A stretch of DNA of 64,000 nt from Allodiplogaster sudhausi (Eukaryota; Nematoda; Chromadorea; Rhabditida; Diplogasteridae), in NCBI GenBank assembly GCA_945643635.1, contig CALZFC010000016.1, positions 2,770,501 to 2,834,500 on the forward strand, written 5' to 3'. Below, one piece after another: positions 46,862-59,900 of the stretch (the first letter of the stretch is position 1; each line of letters opens with the position of its first letter). Both the position numbers and the translations under genes were made by a program. The notes under the pieces are model-generated. The model had not been told where the DNA came from and did not search any database. It worked only from the letters and a program-made list of their open reading frames with translations.

Positions 46862-49842
46862 TTACATCAGAGTGGTCGCCGGTTCCACGACTGAAGTTGC
46901 ATTCATTCCTGAGTCTGTGGTCGCTACCGGCACCTGGCGATGAGGGGAGATATATATAATTAGCAACTGTTTTAAAGCTTTCATTCATCCGTTTTTTTTG
47001 CCATAAGATTCTGTTTAACTCTAAATTAAATGCTGCCTGTCGTTAGGCGTCCAAGACCGCGAGTCTTTACATAAACAAAGATATTGTCCTTCATGTCAAT
47101 ACATGCATACATATGTATGTACATAAGCACTGACATGTATGTATATAAGTAGGATAATAGTTTTTTTTCTTTTTTTTTACTTAACACACCGTAACACGAA
47201 TGCAGCAGTAGCGGGCGATGCTCGCTTGAATCGTACGATTGAGCGCGATGTAGATGAAGGCAGGGCTCGCTTAATTAGCTTTAATTACTTGCATTTATTA
47301 TATTTAAAGGAGCCGATCACCGAAACGGTATGTGACATTTCAAATTGCTGCGGCCCTTCGCACTCTATTCTCGCTTGAGCTATTTTCACGCAGTGGGTTT
47401 GTGCGACCCGCGAAATAGCACGCGAGAATAAGAGATTGCCTACTCCCAGGGTGAACTACTCTATTAAAATCTGCATTAATTAATTTTCATCTCAGACTTA
47501 GGGATGGTCCCCTTTTTATATCTATCTAACTAAATTTAGAAGGGAACAGCAGCGAGCAATCAAACTGCCAAAAACTCTCTCTTATAAGTTGGCTGGGCAT
47601 TAATGAAAACCACATGTTAGTGCCAAAACATGATTAACAACCGGTTCTTTTTTTCGGTGATCGTTCTCTTTTAAGTTTTTTAAACTTAATTTATCGCTAA
47701 TGCAAATCGCAAGGATTAACTTGAAGAGTTATGTTTCTTTGAAAAGATCTCCAATAATATTCGCGCTACCGTGCACGGCCTGCCAGCTGAACTGGCCGAG
47801 CAGGACGACTTGAGGAGGAACGGGGAAGAATTGCATGACGACGTAGATGATCGCGGCTGCCGTGTTCGCCATGCATATCAACGAACTTTGGATGAAGATC
47901 TGCAAATGATGTTTTGGCTCCCATTCTCAAGGCAAAATGGGATTAGGGAAAAGATTATAAAAAAAAGTTAAGAAAGCTGTCTGACAGCCTTATGCATTGA
48001 AGAGCCTCGAAAGAGCTTTGAGTTTCTCGTGGCGTCAGCAATCTTTGACCTGTTGAGCAATAAAAAAATATTTTGCAAAAAAATAATCCTTTTTCTTCTA
48101 ATCCGAAGAGAGAGAGAAAGAGAAAGATAGAGAGAGAGCAGGAGAGAGAGATTGAGATAGAATACTTACTTTTGTATCATGATTATGATGCAGAAGATGG
48201 CATAGAGCGAGCAACACGCAATTACTATAGCAATGTTGTTTATGGTGTGCGGCCAGCTTTCGTACTGTAATACAAATATGTAAATATCAAGGTCTTTTAA
48301 TACAATTCTTTCAAGTTGTACCATGACATTGTCGAGATCGATCATCGGATTGAAGAACCATGCGTTAAGCATGGAGTTGAAGAAAATGGGAGGTGTGTAG
48401 AAAGCAAAATAAGCTCCGTACGCCGTTGGGATTAGCATCAACAGCCACATGTAGCGACCCTGTAATCCTATTTTTTGCATTATCGCAATTAAAAGAAAAT
48501 TTCACTGTAGGTGGGTTTTTTTGGAGCGGTCCGCTTCTTAAGTAGGTATTCAGATTACTGATATTCTTTGGAATACTCTTTGGAGTATTCGTCTGGAAAA
48601 CCAGACGAATACTTTCTCACCATCAGTGTTGTTTGGGCGCTTACTTAGCGGAAATTGTCATTAGTTTCGAGCTGGACTTTGTACGAAACCGATTTACTTA
48701 TAACTAAAGCTCGAAAACGTACGCTGACGTCGGCGCGCCATTGCTTGAGTGCGCAGAGACGATTGAGAATGAGAATGACGCATGTCATGCAAGCGGCACA
48801 CCAGCAAACTGCAACCAACCGTTTATTTCATTATTTTCACTTATTTGTTGCATTTCTTTGCGTTTATATTAAATTTGCAGGATTCTCTCTCAATCGATTT
48901 CAATTTTTCGCGTCTCTATAAATTAGACATGCACTCTCGCGCTTGTGTCAGGCAAAAAGGCGCGAACTCAAGATTGAGTTTCTGGCTCCCTTAAGCCCTG
49001 CTCAATCAAAGATACGAACAGAGTGCGATGGAGCCAAAGACGTGATTGAGCAGCGGATTCGTGCAGTAGACTTCGGCCGTGATGAAGAAGACGCCCGTGA
49101 CGAGGCAGTTGATGAACAACGCGAACATGTCGATGACGCCGAGGTAGAACATGATCTAAAAAAGAAGAATGAACACTGGTTAAGAATCAATACACTTATA
49201 TTCTGCACTTTATTTCTGTTACCAGTTACGGATAAGTGAGGAAATAGAATTGAGACTCCAACCTTGAAGCAGCCCAGATTGGTGAGCTGCCAGAGTGCGG
49301 GCATGCAAAGCGCGTACGCAATCTCGGCGACAAGGCCAAAGCAGATGCAGTAGATGCCGAGGGCTATCTTTTGGAGACCGCGCTCGCGCCACTCTGGCCC
49401 GGGCGGCTTCAGGCGACTGTGAATTATTGATTTTTTGATTCACAATTTATCGATTGTTGATTCATGAATTATTGATTTATTTCAACTGGATTCTTACCAG
49501 TGGTGGCCGGTCCCGGTCTCCGGGGCCCCCGGCCACCCCTGTACCTGAAAACGTTTACTACCATATTTACATATAAAGGAGCTCTTACAAATCGTAAAAT
49601 TGTGCGATGTTCTATATATTTATGATAAATAAATATCACGTTTTGTATTTTGAAAAAGAATAAATGAACTAAATACTGTAATGTGCCATTTCGAAAGCCT
49701 TAAAAACTGTAAATCTGTATTTCGAGGGATGCCTAGCTAATGCTAATTGTCAATTTCATTCAGACCTGCAATTGTAGATCGGGTCACTGGAGATTGCCCA
49801 AAAGGACTCGAATTGGTTGTTATGAAGCATTCCGTCGGCCAT
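46862..49842 (-). CDS. Serpentine receptor class T (SRT) GPCR, unit B, intact
   Basis: Ten exons: 49842-49766, 49416-49263, 49155-49020, 48808-48723, 48459-48322, 48264-48170, 48049-47986, 47899-47770, 47269-47190, 46933-46862 (TAA). Phases agree, 343 residues. SRT signatures seen: SSDPIYNC near residue 20; a GCFK/MFYLGVIDMFALFIN join into TM2; a Cys-rich TM3 (CWCAACMTC, then LNRL); a NPMIDLDN loop; ESWPHTINN before TM5; IFIQSSLICMANTAAAI then MQFFPVPPQV in TM6; and SPAFIYIALNRTIQ closing TM7. Seven hydrophobic segments lie in exons 2, 3, 3/4, 5, 6, 8 and 8/9. The last exon is a short polar tail (VPVATTDSGMN...). SRT proteins are presumed chemosensory receptors in neuronal cilia; ligand unknown. 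CACTTTCAG four bases before the ATG is a probable spliced-leader acceptor. This is the best-preserved gene of the array. Confidence 0.85.
47303..47674. mobile_element. MITE, CACCGA family, copy 3 (intron 8 of unit B)
   Basis: The left end reads TTTAAAGGAGCCGATCACCG and the right end TTTTTCGGTGATCGTTC. The internal hairpin closely matches copy 1. It sits between exons 9 and 8 exactly as in unit A and in the relic unit. Confidence 0.7.
48585..48614. repeat. Perfect 13-bp hairpin in intron 4 of unit B
   Basis: AGTATTCGTCTGG and its complement around an AAAA loop. A second small palindrome (GGAATACTCTTTGGAGTATTC) overlaps its left side. Confidence 0.6.
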
Positions 49843-49856
49843 TTCACTGAAAGTGC
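49843..49856 (-). promoter_or_regulatory. Putative spliced-leader acceptor of SRT unit B
   Basis: GGCACTTTCAG on the minus strand, then TGAA and the ATG. Unit C has a comparable TTTTTCCGTTAG five bases before its ATG; unit D lacks an AG at this place. Confidence 0.5.
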
Positions 49857-51841
49857 CATGATATTATTTTGAAGTAAATATGATAAAGTTGAATAGGATG
49901 AAATCGCGCTTAAAAAGATTAACCAACATGCAGTCCATCTTTAATTCCTGAGAAAACAACTCACAACCATTAAAATTAGTAATTAATTCAAGAAGAAATT
50001 GCCAAGTTTTATTTTAAAACGGCATCATGTAAAAATTTGCTGTGAGTTTACTTCCGTGGATACACTTAATGGAGGCATCCGATAAAATAAATGACTATCT
50101 AGTTTGAAATGATTCCTTCACTCCGAGCATTTGGTTGCAAAATAAATACAAAAAGAATACAACGACGGTGAGGAAAGCAAGAATGAATACAAATTGATGG
50201 GGGCATATGAACGCTGAGAAAAGGAATAAAACTGGTCAATAATATCATTCAGGCTTATTTTTGCATATGGCATGAATAGTCACCCTAATGACCACAAAAA
50301 GAAAAGAAAAAACATACATATGTATGTATGTAGAATGCATGGATTGAAAAATACAAGATTCGTTAAGATAACAGTATAATAGGTTCTCTATACGGTGTCT
50401 CGCTCACATGCGAAAATGTTTCATGTGCGTGCGAAATTGCGCTTCTTTTATATGTATCTGTACTTGTATTGTCTGTTATTTTCTGGAAAGGAGGATTTTC
50501 ATGAAGGCCGAGCGTCATATATTTTTTGCATATTTCTTCGAGCTCGAGATTATCTGGATAGGATTAGCCGAGTTTCATTTTATTCTTTAATCTTTTTTCT
50601 CGTAAATCTTCTCATATTGTACATTTCAGTACTATTTGTGTACGTACTCTTTGTATAATTCCAGTAATCACAGAGATCATGGGGTCATGTGTCTATTTTC
50701 GTAGGAAAGTTCGTTAGAGTTCAATGTGACGAATTTGAATAAATCTTATTTTACTATATACAGAAATAATAAATCATATGTATATATAAATTACTATATG
50801 GCTTTTCTTATAATAAAGATCAGTCTTGTTGATATCACTGATATGCGACATCAACCTTTTAACCGCTTAATTGTTGCCCAATACCCCTCCTTTTGATTCA
50901 GTTACTGCCTTCACATCACAATATCGCTGGCATTTGATTGCTTATGCTATAATCCTTCAAAAGGCTGCTGCTGGTGCTGTGATTCATCGCGGATTTCTTG
51001 ACGGCAAAGAAAACAAAATCTATCTGCATAACAAATAGAAAAGTCAGACATTTGCACAAAAAAATTACAAACTCCTCATATGCGGAATGCATTCCTGCCG
51101 CACTTCCAACAGCATGATACATATCAAATCGTAAAATTTCCATATCTACTAAGCTGAAATACAATTTAACGACGGTTCCGAAGTGTTAAAGGATTCGTTT
51201 ACGGACTGGGAGAGCTTCCTTATGCTCTGCAAAATTTCGTGTTTCAATGTTGTAAACATTATTTATTGGAATGCACTGAATATCCGTAGTAGATCATTGC
51301 TGAGATAATCACTCCTTTTAGATGTCATACCTTTAACTTCATAAAGGTTGCCTTATAATTTCCCTTGTTTTTTTGCTCTTCTGTTTTATTCTGTCTGATT
51401 GTGAGTCTTTATTTCTAGTAACAGCATTTATGCCATTTGCATGCTTATCCTATGTATCCCGTAATCCTTCTAAAAGTTGATGTGAGTCATCGCGGAATTC
51501 TAGATGGCCGACACAACTATGTCTGCATAACTGTTAAGAAAAGTCGAGAATACGCTTTCGCATAAAAAAATTCTTTGTTCAAAACATACAAAAAAACCGA
51601 CGGGAAATAAAGATACGATTAAGATGAATCATTGGTCACCAAACACGCCCACGATATCCAAACAGTATCTTCTTGGATTTATGGGTTTCCAAAATATTGC
51701 CAATTGTGAATATCCTGACATGAGAAGAAAGGGAATTATATTTCTACTAAATTTGGTTCACGACGGCAATATAATCTTGTATTTTTCGTTTTAAATATCA
51801 GCGTATTATTATCATATATCCCGGAAATGATATCTGATAGC
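49857..51841. other. Intergenic spacer between SRT units B and C
   Basis: 50395-50600 resembles the 5' flank of units A and the relic. Two diverged copies of one segment (about 50885-51060 and 51405-51570, sharing GTGATTCATCGCGGA-like and TCTGCATAAC words) form an old local duplication. No gene supported. Confidence 0.45.
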
Positions 51842-54728
51842 CTAGATACGAGTTTCTGGCCCTGCGCCGCGAATGGTGCGAGGTGTGTTCGACGAATAAC
51901 CGTTACTTCCCGAGTTTGAAGTTGAAAACTGGAAGAATGGAACAGAGAGATTGGTCAAGGATTCCAAAATATGTATTTTTAACCCAAAATATCTTTAAAG
52001 GAGGGCGATCACCGAAAAATAGTTAATGCAGGTTCGAATTGTCGCGTCTGCCCTGTGATTCCTCACTCTCATTCTCGCGTGCTATTTCACAGGTCGTCCA
52101 AATCCGCTGCGTGAAAATAGCACGCGCGGATGAGATTTCGAAGCGCCGCGGAAATTTGAAATATCACATAATTTTTCGGTGATCGCCCTCCTTTAAAGAG
52201 TACCTAAGCATTCACTCATAAAAAACCATTAAAAATTTGTAATTTATATTTTATTGTAATAAACATTACCGTAATCCGAACGCGACAATAACTAGCAATG
52301 CTTGATTGAATCGTACGATTGAGCGCGATGTAAATGAAGGCAGGGCTTGCTTAATTAAGTTTGATAATTTAAATTCATTTAACTAATGTTATTGTTAGCA
52401 AAAAAAAAGCTACATATATTATAATTATCTTCATCTCTTAATGAGTATGAATTTGGCATAATGCTAATCTGTATTCGAGTTACTGGTGATTTTGATACTT
52501 CGTGATTGCTTTATAGTCGAGTTAATGAAGAACTACCTAATTTGTAACTGTAAGAAGATTGGTTTAATATTTCTTTACCGTGCACGGCCTGCCAGCTGAA
52601 CTGGCCGAGCAGGACGACTTCAGGAGGAACGGGGAGGAATTGCATCACATCGTAAATGATTGCGGCTGACGTGTTCGCCAAGCAAATAAGCGAACTTTGG
52701 AGGAAGACCTAAAATAAAAAATTTTTCTTCTCATTTTTCATTTATCTGAGAAATGGCACGTACACAAATTGTCCTTAAAATCATTGAATCTTTCCGGCTT
52801 TCCCAAACACCGAACATTAATCCAACAAGTACTCTGTCTGTAAAAAAACACCGACGGCTTTGTTCATAGAAGAGCCTCGGAAGAGCTTAGAATTCCCTCT
52901 CGAATCGGAGATTTTTGCCCTAAAAGGCTAAAAGGTTTAAAGTGCTTTGGTAGTGGTTTAAAGTGGTTTCATGCTTAAGACTTTAGGGCAAAAGAACATG
53001 ACTCCAACAGCAGAAATTTTGTGCGTTTGACGAACGCGCAAAAATGATCTCGTATTATAAAGGATTTTCTCTTGATCTCACTTCTCACTTCATAGGTGCA
53101 CGTAAACATACATATTTCAATATTTCAATGGAAAAGTGAAAGAAAAACCGCTTTAAACTCCTATTTTCTGGTTTCCGTTTCGTCTCGCTAATCGAGAAAT
53201 CATTCCATGTGTTGTCACATCTGTTATGATGCATGAATAAATAAATAAATAAATAATTTAGAACCTTGCACGTAGGCGACTTTGTTACCTACTTCTGAAC
53301 GATGAGAACGACGCAGAATGCGCCATAGAGGGAACAGCATGCTACGACGATTGCGATGTTATTTATAGTGTGCGGCCAACTTTCGTACTGTAATTATTGC
53401 TCAATCAAATACGTTGCTACTCAATGGGTAAAGGAAGAAAGATTGGTATATACATATAAAGCCACTGGGCATCTTCCAAATTTTCTTTATCATAGTCAAC
53501 GGATACCATGACGTGGTCCAAGTCGATCATCGGATTGAAGAACCATGCGTTCAGAACCGAATTGAAGAATATCGGCGGCGTAAAGCATGCAAAATAGAGG
53601 CCATACACGGTCGGAATCAGCATTAGCAGCCAAGCATAGGAGCTCTGAAGAAGTGTGCAAATGATACTGGCACAGCGAATTGATTAAAATGTATTGAAAA
53701 AAGATTAAACTATTAACTCAAAATCGTTTCATACGGAACCTTGGCATCACTTTGCCATTTCTTCAGCGCGAAGAGTCGATTTAGAATGAGCAGCACGCAA
53801 GTCATGCACGCAGCACACCAGCAGACTGAAGAAAACAACAATGTCCGAAAAAAAATCTTAAATTTTCTTTTATGTTTTTTTTTCTATATATATGTACTAT
53901 TTGTTATGATTATGCTTTAATATTATATATATATAAATATGAATTCGTTTGGCCAATGACTTATAAACAAACACTACAGAGAACAAACAGAGAGCGGTCG
54001 AGCCAAAGATGTGGTTTAGGAGCGGATTGGCGCAGTACACTTCAGATGTGATGAAGAAGACGCCCGTGACAAGGCAGTTGATGAACAGTGCGAACATATC
54101 AACTACGCCAAGGTAGAACATGATTTGAAAGGGAACTTTTGAAGGGAGAGGCAGGGAGAGAGATTGAGCAAGATGGAGGAAGGGAGAGAGAGAGAGAGAT
54201 TAGAAAAATGGAGAGAACGAGTGACAGATAGATGGCTAGAGTGAAATATCCAACCTTGAAGCATCCGTGACTGGTGAGTTGCCACAAAGCAGGCATGCAG
54301 AGGGCATAGGCGATCTCGGCAGCTAGGCCAAAGCAGATGCAATAGATTCCTAGGCCGATCTTTTGCACTCCACGAGAACGCCACTCTGGGCCCGGCGGCA
54401 TTACATGACTGAATTCAATAATTAGAATCCAAAAATAGATTTAACTAAATAATTATTTTAAATATGGATTGAGAAAGCCTTATACGATTAAAAAAAACTC
54501 AATCTTGAATTCGCGCCCTTTTGCCCGACACAAGGGCGATAGAGCATGTGTGTTTTAGAGAGAAGCGATTGTATTAGTCAGGAAAACATTACAACTGTTT
54601 TTCGCGTTCCTATAAAGTAACTATAATCATTGAATGAGATCTCTTTAGCACCTGCAATTGTAGATGGGATCACTTGAGATTGCCCAGAAGGCCTCGAATT
54701 GGCTGTTGTGCACTGTGGCGTCGGCCAT
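51842..54728 (-). CDS. SRT-class GPCR, unit C, with damaged exon-3 acceptor
   Basis: Ten exons: 54728-54652, 54408-54255, 54124-53989, 53825-53740, 53644-53507, 53387-53293, 52919-52856, 52708-52579, 52349-52270, 51928-51842 (TAG), giving 348 residues. The family signatures are all present: YNC, CFK/MFYLGVVDMFALFIN, CWCAACMTC, NPMIDLDH, ESWPHTINN, QFLPVPPEV, SPAFIYIALNRTIQ. The tail is Ser/Asn-rich (FSTSNSGSNGYSS...). The codons are intact, but the acceptor of exon 3 reads TTTCAA instead of the TAG found in units A, B and D. The nearest upstream AG (AAAAG, 54136) would add eleven bases and shift the frame. The gene may be functionally broken, or use a non-canonical site, or the base may be an error. 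Intron 9 carries a CACCGA-family MITE. Confidence 0.8.
51993..52198. mobile_element. MITE, CACCGA family, copy 4 (intron 9 of unit C)
   Basis: Perfect 28-bp terminal inverted repeats (51993-52020 and 52171-52198; core GGAGGGCGATCACCG) enclose about 150 bp with an internal hairpin around GCTATTTCAC and its partner. The perfect termini make it the youngest copy seen. Unlike copies 1-3 it lies in intron 9, so it is an independent insertion. Confidence 0.85.
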
Positions 54729-56819
54729 CTCAACTAACGGAAAAAGTAATTTTATTTAAAAAAAAAAAGTAGCAAAAATATTACACCACAGCAGCCGACT
54801 ATACAGCAGAATGCCAGTGTTCCGTTGAGCCGGCTTCAAATGCCCAACTCTCGCTGTTTAATCTATACATACACACATATCTCCCGGTTTTTTTTGTATG
54901 AGGGATTTAGAAGAAAGCTATGTCGGCTTTTTGCAAGTCTGCCAATGCACGGTTTCATCTTAGCATATGTATATGTAAGAAGCAGAATTCTTCGCTTGAA
55001 TGAACTATAAGGCGACATAAAAACTGTCGGTTTTTTTTATTCCGAGTAATCAGGAAACGCGAATGGATTTAGTACTTTCATATTAACCTAACTAAAAGAT
55101 GCTTTCAACTACGAATAGTTTATGTTTGATCTCCTCGGCTTTCTAGACAAAGTATGAATGAGAGATGGATGCGTGAGCATATTCAGGTGTCTCGAATGCC
55201 GTATTGCGTCAATGCGAATGCGTACATATGAACGTATGCAAATACATGCGTAAAAAGGTAGTTTTTACGTTATAGTGTCATTTGTGTAAAAAAAAAACAC
55301 GCGTACTAACAATAAGCTCCATATTTTTAAGCAATCTTATACATGTACAAAAGTATGCAGTAATTAGAGACAAAAATGAGCACAAATGTATGTTCATTGA
55401 TAGGACGAGAATCCCTTTGAAAATTGAGCAAGAATGTTTTTGTACAACCTTGCTAATAAAACGGGGTGAAAAATGAGCAGAAAAGTACATGTACCAAAGA
55501 GCTCAAAAACTAGAGAAGCTGGGAGCAACGCGTACAACGTTCATATTTTTCACGATGAACTTTAGCACATGTACTTTTCTGCCCATTTTCAGTCACGTTT
55601 TCAAAGATGATTTACGGTAGAACATGCAATTTATTATGCGCAAATTTTTACTTGTATAAAATTACATATTAGAATATGCTGGTTAGTACATGTTCTTTCT
55701 AACACACATGTCACACATCTCACGAAATGCATTTTTTCGAATATGCTTTAAAACTTCGGTCCATGAAGATCGACATGCCGAGTTCACAACTATTACTTAT
55801 TTAGGTAAGTACCGTATTTTCTCTAATAGTACCCCTTCCTTTATTAGTAACCCCTTCTAATTGTACACCCTCCCTCTCCAGTAATGATTCCATTGAATTC
55901 GAGCAATGATTCTTCTTTTTTTAGATTAAAATATTGTTATCAAACTTTTGGTCGATCACATTGAAAAATAGTACCCCTCCCTCTATTTGAACCCCCGCTC
56001 CAATAATGCCCACCTCTTCACAAGGGTATTGAAAAAGTACACCTTTGGGTACTATTCAATAAAATACGGTAGTCGTTAAAACTTGGGCACGCTTCCGTGA
56101 AACAGCTGCGTAATAACTAGTGAATAGTCATTCTGTTCGACGATATCCTTGTTCATGTTCCGCGCACGTACAATGTATGTAAATGTCATGTGGAAACAAC
56201 ATATATTCTCCTGCTAAGTGCACGCAATTCTCAACCTTTCGAGATCAAAGCTAACTCCCACGATAAATGCCACGACACTCTAAACCTATTATTTTAGTTT
56301 TGCAGGGAATATTGCTGATGACTCTCAAAGCAACTCATGTGAAAGAGATTGCACTTCTTCGGTGCATACTCGAAACTCTTTATCCCAAGCTCGCGCGTTA
56401 TGTGTTTATGGGTTATGTTAGATGCAAAAAAAAGAATACACGGGTGTTACGTGTAATGCGCGCGTGCAATAAAGTATTCGAAAGTCCGTAACGCGGTAGA
56501 ATTATGGCAAATATGTGAATGAACTACATATATGTACATACTATGTCTGTCGAACAAAAAAAACAATAAAAAACATCAGATTTTCATAACTCGGAAAAGG
56601 ATCTAACATAATGTAGAGATAAATTTTTTTGAGAAACACCAAAAACTTTTTTGGAGTTATCTAAAATACGAAATTAACGTATAGATTTGAGACTGCTCTC
56701 AAATGATACAATTGCAGAGTAAGTGGATTTAAATAGAACGAGAAAACATATTGTACTTATTTTAATTTTTCCGTCTATATTCGTTAGGAGATTCGAAATG
56801 TTGCATTCGGTCAGCTTCT
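54729..56819. other. Intergenic spacer between SRT units C and D
   Basis: Blocks at about 55150-55230 and 56200-56300 resemble blocks at 61600-61680 and 61870-61960 in the next spacer, so C-D and D-E spacers descend from one duplicated unit. It includes the CCGTATTTT element at 55810-56071. No gene supported. Confidence 0.5.
55810..56071. mobile_element. TA-flanked MITE with CCGTATTTT termini
   Basis: TA-CCGTATTTT at 55810-55820 and AAAATACGG-TA at 56061-56071, with no coding capacity. The interior repeats TAGTACCCC-like words. TA flanks suggest a Tc1/mariner-type target site, assigned by inference only. Confidence 0.6.
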
Positions 56820-56935
56820 TTAAAGAATTCCTTCCCGCAGCCCGGAGACACGCGCCGCATGCGCCATCGAGAGAATGATGCTCGAGCTGTGACGATCCGA
56901 GGTCGAAACCTATTAAAAATGTTTATATATATATA

Positions 56936-56981
<46 letters not shown>

Positions 56982-59900
56982 TATATATATATGTATGTAT
57001 CTATGTACTTATGTACCACATACATTCGTGATACAAGATTGCACCATAAAGCTTCAATGGAGATAAACAAATAATAAGAAAGTGGGGACTAGAAAACATG
57101 ACATGTCATTTATTCTTTCACTTTGATGAGACGTAGAAAATACTTATTATATGTACGTTCATTACTGAATGTAGATACATATAACATCTTCTTTCTATTG
57201 ATTTTTAAATGCTATTATAAAAGGGAGGGAGAATTAATAGTTTCCAACGAACCGAGAAGCGACTACGACAGTAGCGTGAAATGCTCGATTGAATCGTGTG
57301 GTTGAGTGCAATGTAAACGAAGGCAGGACTCGCTAAATTTATTAAATAGGGATTAATTTATTTTGGTAACTGAATTAATTAAGTATTTAGAGAATGCAGT
57401 GCATTGACGTCAAACTCTGCTTTTTCCTATACTAATGATGTTTTCGTAAAATTCATCATTCTACAAATTCAAACCGTGGACGGTCTGCCATGCGAACTGG
57501 CCGATCAGGACGACTTGAGGAGGAACGGGGAAGAATTGCATGACCACGTAAATGATCGCGGCGACGGTATTCGCGAGGCAGATAAGCGAGCTTTGCAGAA
57601 AGATCTGCAATTGAAGAATCAAAAATATATATAATTGAAATCATAACACTATACAGTAATTTATACATGTTTTGTTCAATTTCAGTTGTGCTCACTACTC
57701 CGTTTATATGTACATATATCATTGAGACCAACGGATGCTTTTCACAAAAAAAAATCATAATCTTCAACCTATTCGACTGATAACGGAGTCGCCTTCTGCA
57801 TCAAAGTAAACTTTTTTTTTCATTTTCATGAAAGGATATTGAGAGGGAGAAAAATGGAAGAAGAGATCACTAACCGCTTTGTGTGTGCTGGAGCCTCGGA
57901 ATTGACCCGAGTTGTTACCAGATCCGGATACATTCATCCTGCGACTAAACGTTTAAAAAAAATCTTAATGCCAGCTTTTGTTCAGAAATTGTAAGCTTTT
58001 GGCATTGGTGTGGTTTCTATGGCAGGAAAATGTGATAGAAAAAAATATATAAGGCGAGTGGTTGAATAATATGAAGGCTGTAAATGAATTAAGATATTTA
58101 AAAAAGAAAGATAACGGCCAACTTCTGCATTATGAGAATCACGCAAAATACGCCATAAAGTGAGCAGGACGCAATGACGATGGCGATGTTATTAATAGTG
58201 TGTGGCCAGTTTTCGTACTGAAATTAGGATAAATCACTTTCTTTTATATAATAAACATGTCTTGTAAATAAATAAAAAAACACCCAAATATTATAGCAGT
58301 GAATATTGTATATATACTAGAAGACAATCATATTTGCGTTTTGTTAAATTCCTTATGGATTAAGGTCGGCAAAATAGATAGTAGGAATTATTTATGACAG
58401 CATTATTCTAGGCAAGATAGCGATTCCTGACCAAAACATTATCCATATCGATCATTGGATTGAAGAACCATGCATTCATCATGGAATTGAAGAAGAGCGG
58501 AGGAGTGAAGACTGCAAAGGAGGCACCGTACGCCGTCGGAAGAAGCAGAATGTACCACGAGAAGCCGCCCTGGGATGAATGAAAAGCAATAATCTTGAAA
58601 GAACACAAAAACACTAGGGAATTTAGCATATTTTTAAAAGCATAAATAAAGAAATGATTTTTAATGCGGTGAAAAGGAACCGTTGAGCTTAGACTCCATC
58701 GCTTTAGCGCAAAGAGACGATTGAGAATGAGCATCACGCACGTCATGCAGGCAGCGCACCAGCAGGCTCCAATAGAATTCTAGTTTATTGTACTATCTTA
58801 TTTCTAAAATTTTATTCGTACAATTCTACGGTATTCGTTGTTTGAGGAAATAGTGTATACTGAGACTTATTGAGAGCATGTCATTTAGAGAGACGTGACT
58901 ACAGTAGTCAGGAACATTCAGATGTTTCGTGTCCTTTAAGAGATTGTACATAATCCGATGGCGCCAAAGATGTGGTTGGCCAGCGGATTGGCGCAGTAGA
59001 CTTCAGATGTGATGAAGAAGACGCCCGTGATGATGCAATTGACGAAGAGCGCGAACATGTCGATGATGCCGAGGTAGAACATGATCTAGACGGAGTGTGG
59101 ATTAAAGAATGGGAGAATAAAAGAAGACCTACAAATGAATGAGAGCCGAAGGAGAGAGAGGTAACGAGAGATGGGATGAGCAAAAGATTGAGAGAGAGAC
59201 ACTCACAGGAAAAGAAAGTGAGAGACAGGGAGATAGAGAGAAGATAGAGAGAGAGAGAGAGAGAGAGAGCGGTAGAGGAAGAGGCAGATATAGATTCAAA
59301 AGAGAGCGAGGCAAGGAGATGAAAGGCGCTACATCGTTTGAGAACCGGCCGATGAGAACGTAACGTATGAGAACATTGGTCGGTCATTTGAGAACCGAGC
59401 GCAAACTGAATCTGCCGTATGAGAACCGAGCGTGAAAATTATTTTCTTGCATACGCCGGATGAGAACCGAGCGTAGAGCGAATGTTCCACATGAGAACCG
59501 AGCGTAGAACGAATGCTCCACATGAGAACCGAGCGTAGAGCGAATGTTCCACATGAGAACCGAGCGGGAAATATTATTTTTGGGTCTGTCCCGGATGAGA
59601 ACCGAGCAAATGTCATTTTGGGTTTGGCGTGGACGAGAACCTAGGGGATAAATGTCATTTTGGGTTTGGCGTATATGAGAACCTAGGGGTAAAATGTCAT
59701 TTTGGGTTTGGTCCGGATGAGAACCTAGTGGGAAATATTATTTTTGGGTCTGTCCCGGATGAGAACCGAGCGTGAAAATGTCATTTTGGGTTTGGCCTGG
59801 ATGAGAACCTTGCGGGAAGATGTCGTCATCAGCGAGCACGAGCGCCATACATCTAGACGCTCTCGGTATCAAACTCATTGCCGCATCTCTCTCAAATCTC

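Noticed and set aside
57205..57252. Read-through of SRT exon 9 to the next stop codon as the natural C-terminus
   Set aside because: All five units have a GT donor at the same base of exon 9, and a downstream in-phase exon with acceptor can be found for each.
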